From NCBI GenBank assembly GCA_023142625.1, contig JAGLJD010000017.1, positions 1 through 5,742 of the forward strand: a DNA stretch of 5,742 bases, written 5' to 3'. A model generated the notes under the pieces. It was not told where the DNA came from. It ran no database searches and worked only from the letters and a program-made list of their open reading frames with translations. A program made the position numbers and the translations under genes. This DNA comes from Candidatus Parcubacteria bacterium (GTDB lineage Bacteria > Patescibacteriota > Patescibacteriia > JAACEG01). Of this stretch, positions 4,533 through 5,742 are shown piece by piece (the stretch's first letter is position 1; the number at the start of each line of letters is the position of its first letter).

Positions 4533-5742
4533 TAACTGACAAAATAATCATCAAGGGCGCGCGGACGCATAACTTGAAAAATGTCAGCGTTGAAATTCCG
4601 CGGAATAAATTCACGGTTATTACAGGACCGTCTGGATCTGGCAAATCATCGCTCGCTTTTGACACAATCTACGCCGAAGGGCAGAGAAGATACGCAGAAA
4701 GTTTTTCCGCTTACGCGCGGCAATTTTTAGGAATGGCGGATAAGCCTGATGTTGAAAGTATAGAAGGGCTGTCGCCTACAATATCAATCGACCAGAAAAA
4801 AACGGCTCGCAACCCTCGCTCAACAGTCGGAACGATGACGGAAATCTATGATTATATCCGCCTTCTTTTCGCGCGAATCGGAGAGCCGTATTGCGCGAAT
4901 TGCGGAAAAAAAATAATTAAAAAAATTATCTATCTGCCCGGCGCAAACGAAACAAGCAAAGAAAAGCGGATTGAAATTCTTATCTGCCCTAAATGCAAAA
5001 CAAAATTTCCAAAACTTGAGCCATCGCTTTTCTCTTTTAATTCACCTTACGGCGCCTGTGTCCGCTGCAAAGGGCTGGGAATTGAATTAAAATTTGATCC
5101 GACCCTGCTTATCCCGAATAAAAAACTCAGTTTGGCGGAAGGCGCCATACAGCCATGGACTAAATTTTTCTCCAACCAATCCATCTATTGGAAAAAGTTA
5201 GAATTGATCGCGAAAAAACTTCATTTCTCCCTTGACGCTCCCGTGGAAAAGCTAAAAAAAGAAAAACTGGAAATAATCTTATACGGGGAAAAAGACAACG
5301 AAGAAGGCGGTTTTGATGGCGTGATAGAAATTTTGCGGCAAAAATACGAAAAAATCAATTCTGATTTTTTACGGACTGAAATTGAAAAATATATGAGGTC
5401 GTTTCCATGCTCTGCCTGTGGTGGAAAAAAACTTCGTCCTGAAGCGCTTAATGTTAAAATCTCGCAAAAAATAATCAGCGATATAACGGAGATGCCTATT
5501 GAATTCGCGCAAAAATGGTTTAAAGATCTAAAATTAAGCGCTGTGAAGCAAAAAATCGGCAGACCGATTATTAAAGAGATAGACAAAAGAATTAAATCGC
5601 TCGTATCCGTAGGGCTGCCTTATCTGGCTCTTAACCGCAGCGCGACAAGCTTAAGCGGCGGCGAAGAGCAGCGCATTAAATTAGCCAGCCAGCTCAACTC
5701 TCTTCTGACTGGCGTAATCTATGTTTTAGACGAGCCGTCAAT
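4526..5742 (+). CDS. uvrA: Excinuclease ABC subunit A (UvrA), 5' part, apparently without the UvrB-binding domain
   Basis: A single open frame of 405 codons runs off the right edge. UvrA is the ABC-type ATPase that finds DNA damage in nucleotide excision repair. Visible motifs are [18 protein letters not shown] (9-26), Walker [10 protein letters not shown] (34-42), [20 protein letters not shown] (49-68), a first C-x2-C (123/126), the zinc-finger cysteines 154/157 and 178/181 around [14 protein letters not shown], the [15 protein letters not shown] motif, the signature [14 protein letters not shown] (376-389) and Walker [10 protein letters not shown]. In standard UvrA about 130 residues separate the first cysteine pair from the zinc-finger pair and hold the UvrB-binding domain. 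Here only 27 residues lie between Cys126 and Cys154. The signature motif therefore comes about 110 residues earlier than in E. coli. No Shine-Dalgarno precedes the ATG. The second ATPase half is outside the window. Confidence 0.95.
   Translation, partial: MSITDKIIIKGARTHNLKNVSVEIPRNKFTVITGPSGSGKSSLAFDTIYAEGQRRYAESFSAYARQFLGMADKPDVESIEGLSPTISIDQKKTARNPRSTVGTMTEIYDYIRLLFARIGEPYCANCGKKIIKKIIYLPGANETSKEKRIEILICPKCKTKFPKLEPSLFSFNSPYGACVRCKGLGIELKFDPTLLIPNKKLSLAEGAIQPWTKFFSNQSIYWKKLELIAKKLHFSLDAPVEKLKKEKLEIILYGEKDNEEGGFDGVIEILRQKYEKINSDFLRTEIEKYMRSFPCSACGGKKLRPEALNVKISQKIISDITEMPIEFAQKWFKDLKLSAVKQKIGRPIIKEIDKRIKSLVSVGLPYLALNRSATSLSGGEEQRIKLASQLNSLLTGVIYVLDEPS

Larger units (their letters stand above)
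4121..4534 (-). repeat. Divergent small-gene cassette, copy B (upstream of uvrA)
   Basis: Paralogous to 2947-3322, with the same order of terminator, shared C-terminal coding region, Shine-Dalgarno, leader hairpin and promoter. It is about 40 bp longer because its reading frame carries a longer N-terminal region. Its promoter end (4489-4534) reaches into the first three uvrA codons. Confidence 0.75.

Noticed and set aside
5221..5586. 121-aa minus-strand reading frame
   Set aside because: It is a Ser/Phe-rich shadow of uvrA, which shows continuous family motifs on the plus strand.
1..5742. CRISPR array, tRNA or rRNA gene, recoded TGA (Gracilibacteria/SR1-type code)
   Set aside because: No regularly spaced repeats and no tRNA-like or rRNA-like sequence seen; TGA acts as a stop for the first gene and none is in frame in the others.

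Overview
The window looks like a chromosomal piece of a Candidate Phyla Radiation (Patescibacteria, Parcubacteria-like) bacterium. It is AT-rich, and its proteins are rich in Lys, Ile and Asn. It uses the standard code: TGA ends the first gene and no in-frame TGA is seen elsewhere. The housekeeping proteins match their families but carry several motif deviations, and the UvrA seems to lack a whole domain. The lineage is inferred from style, not from a marker-gene search.

Layout. Four plus-strand genes stand apart from one another: the 3' part of a LytR-CpsA-Psr (LCP) cell-envelope protein (3-842), the ribosome-assembly GTPase Der (1489-2868), peptidyl-tRNA hydrolase (3314-3877), and the 5' part of uvrA (from 4526, running off the right edge). 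They do not form a simple operon. Every gap between them contains a small minus-strand gene that is divergent from the next plus gene: a 47-aa single-membrane-segment protein at 1256-1399 overlapping a 57/63-aa frame at 1126-1317, a 63-aa protein at 3032-3223, and a 78-aa protein at 4197-4433. The small genes have strong Shine-Dalgarno sites. The plus genes have none at their starts.

The most unusual feature is that the small genes before pth and uvrA are two diverged copies of one cassette (2947-3322 and 4121-4534). Each copy has a promoter whose TTGACA box overlaps the ATG of the next housekeeping gene, a short 5' leader hairpin, an AAGGAGG site, a variable N-terminal reading frame, a shared C-terminus ending in IDYLHKL(A/V)H, and a long hairpin terminator with a T-tract. 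The matching part of the two reading frames differs mainly at synonymous positions, so selection appears to act on the protein. The gene before der shares the promoter/start motif but not the protein or the terminator.

The gaps also hold two copies of a roughly 140-160 bp palindromic REP/MITE-like repeat (877-1033 and 3918-4057), the second with an extra tandem end, and a separate 16-bp hairpin with a duplicated half just after der. No tRNA, rRNA, CRISPR array or transposase gene was seen.
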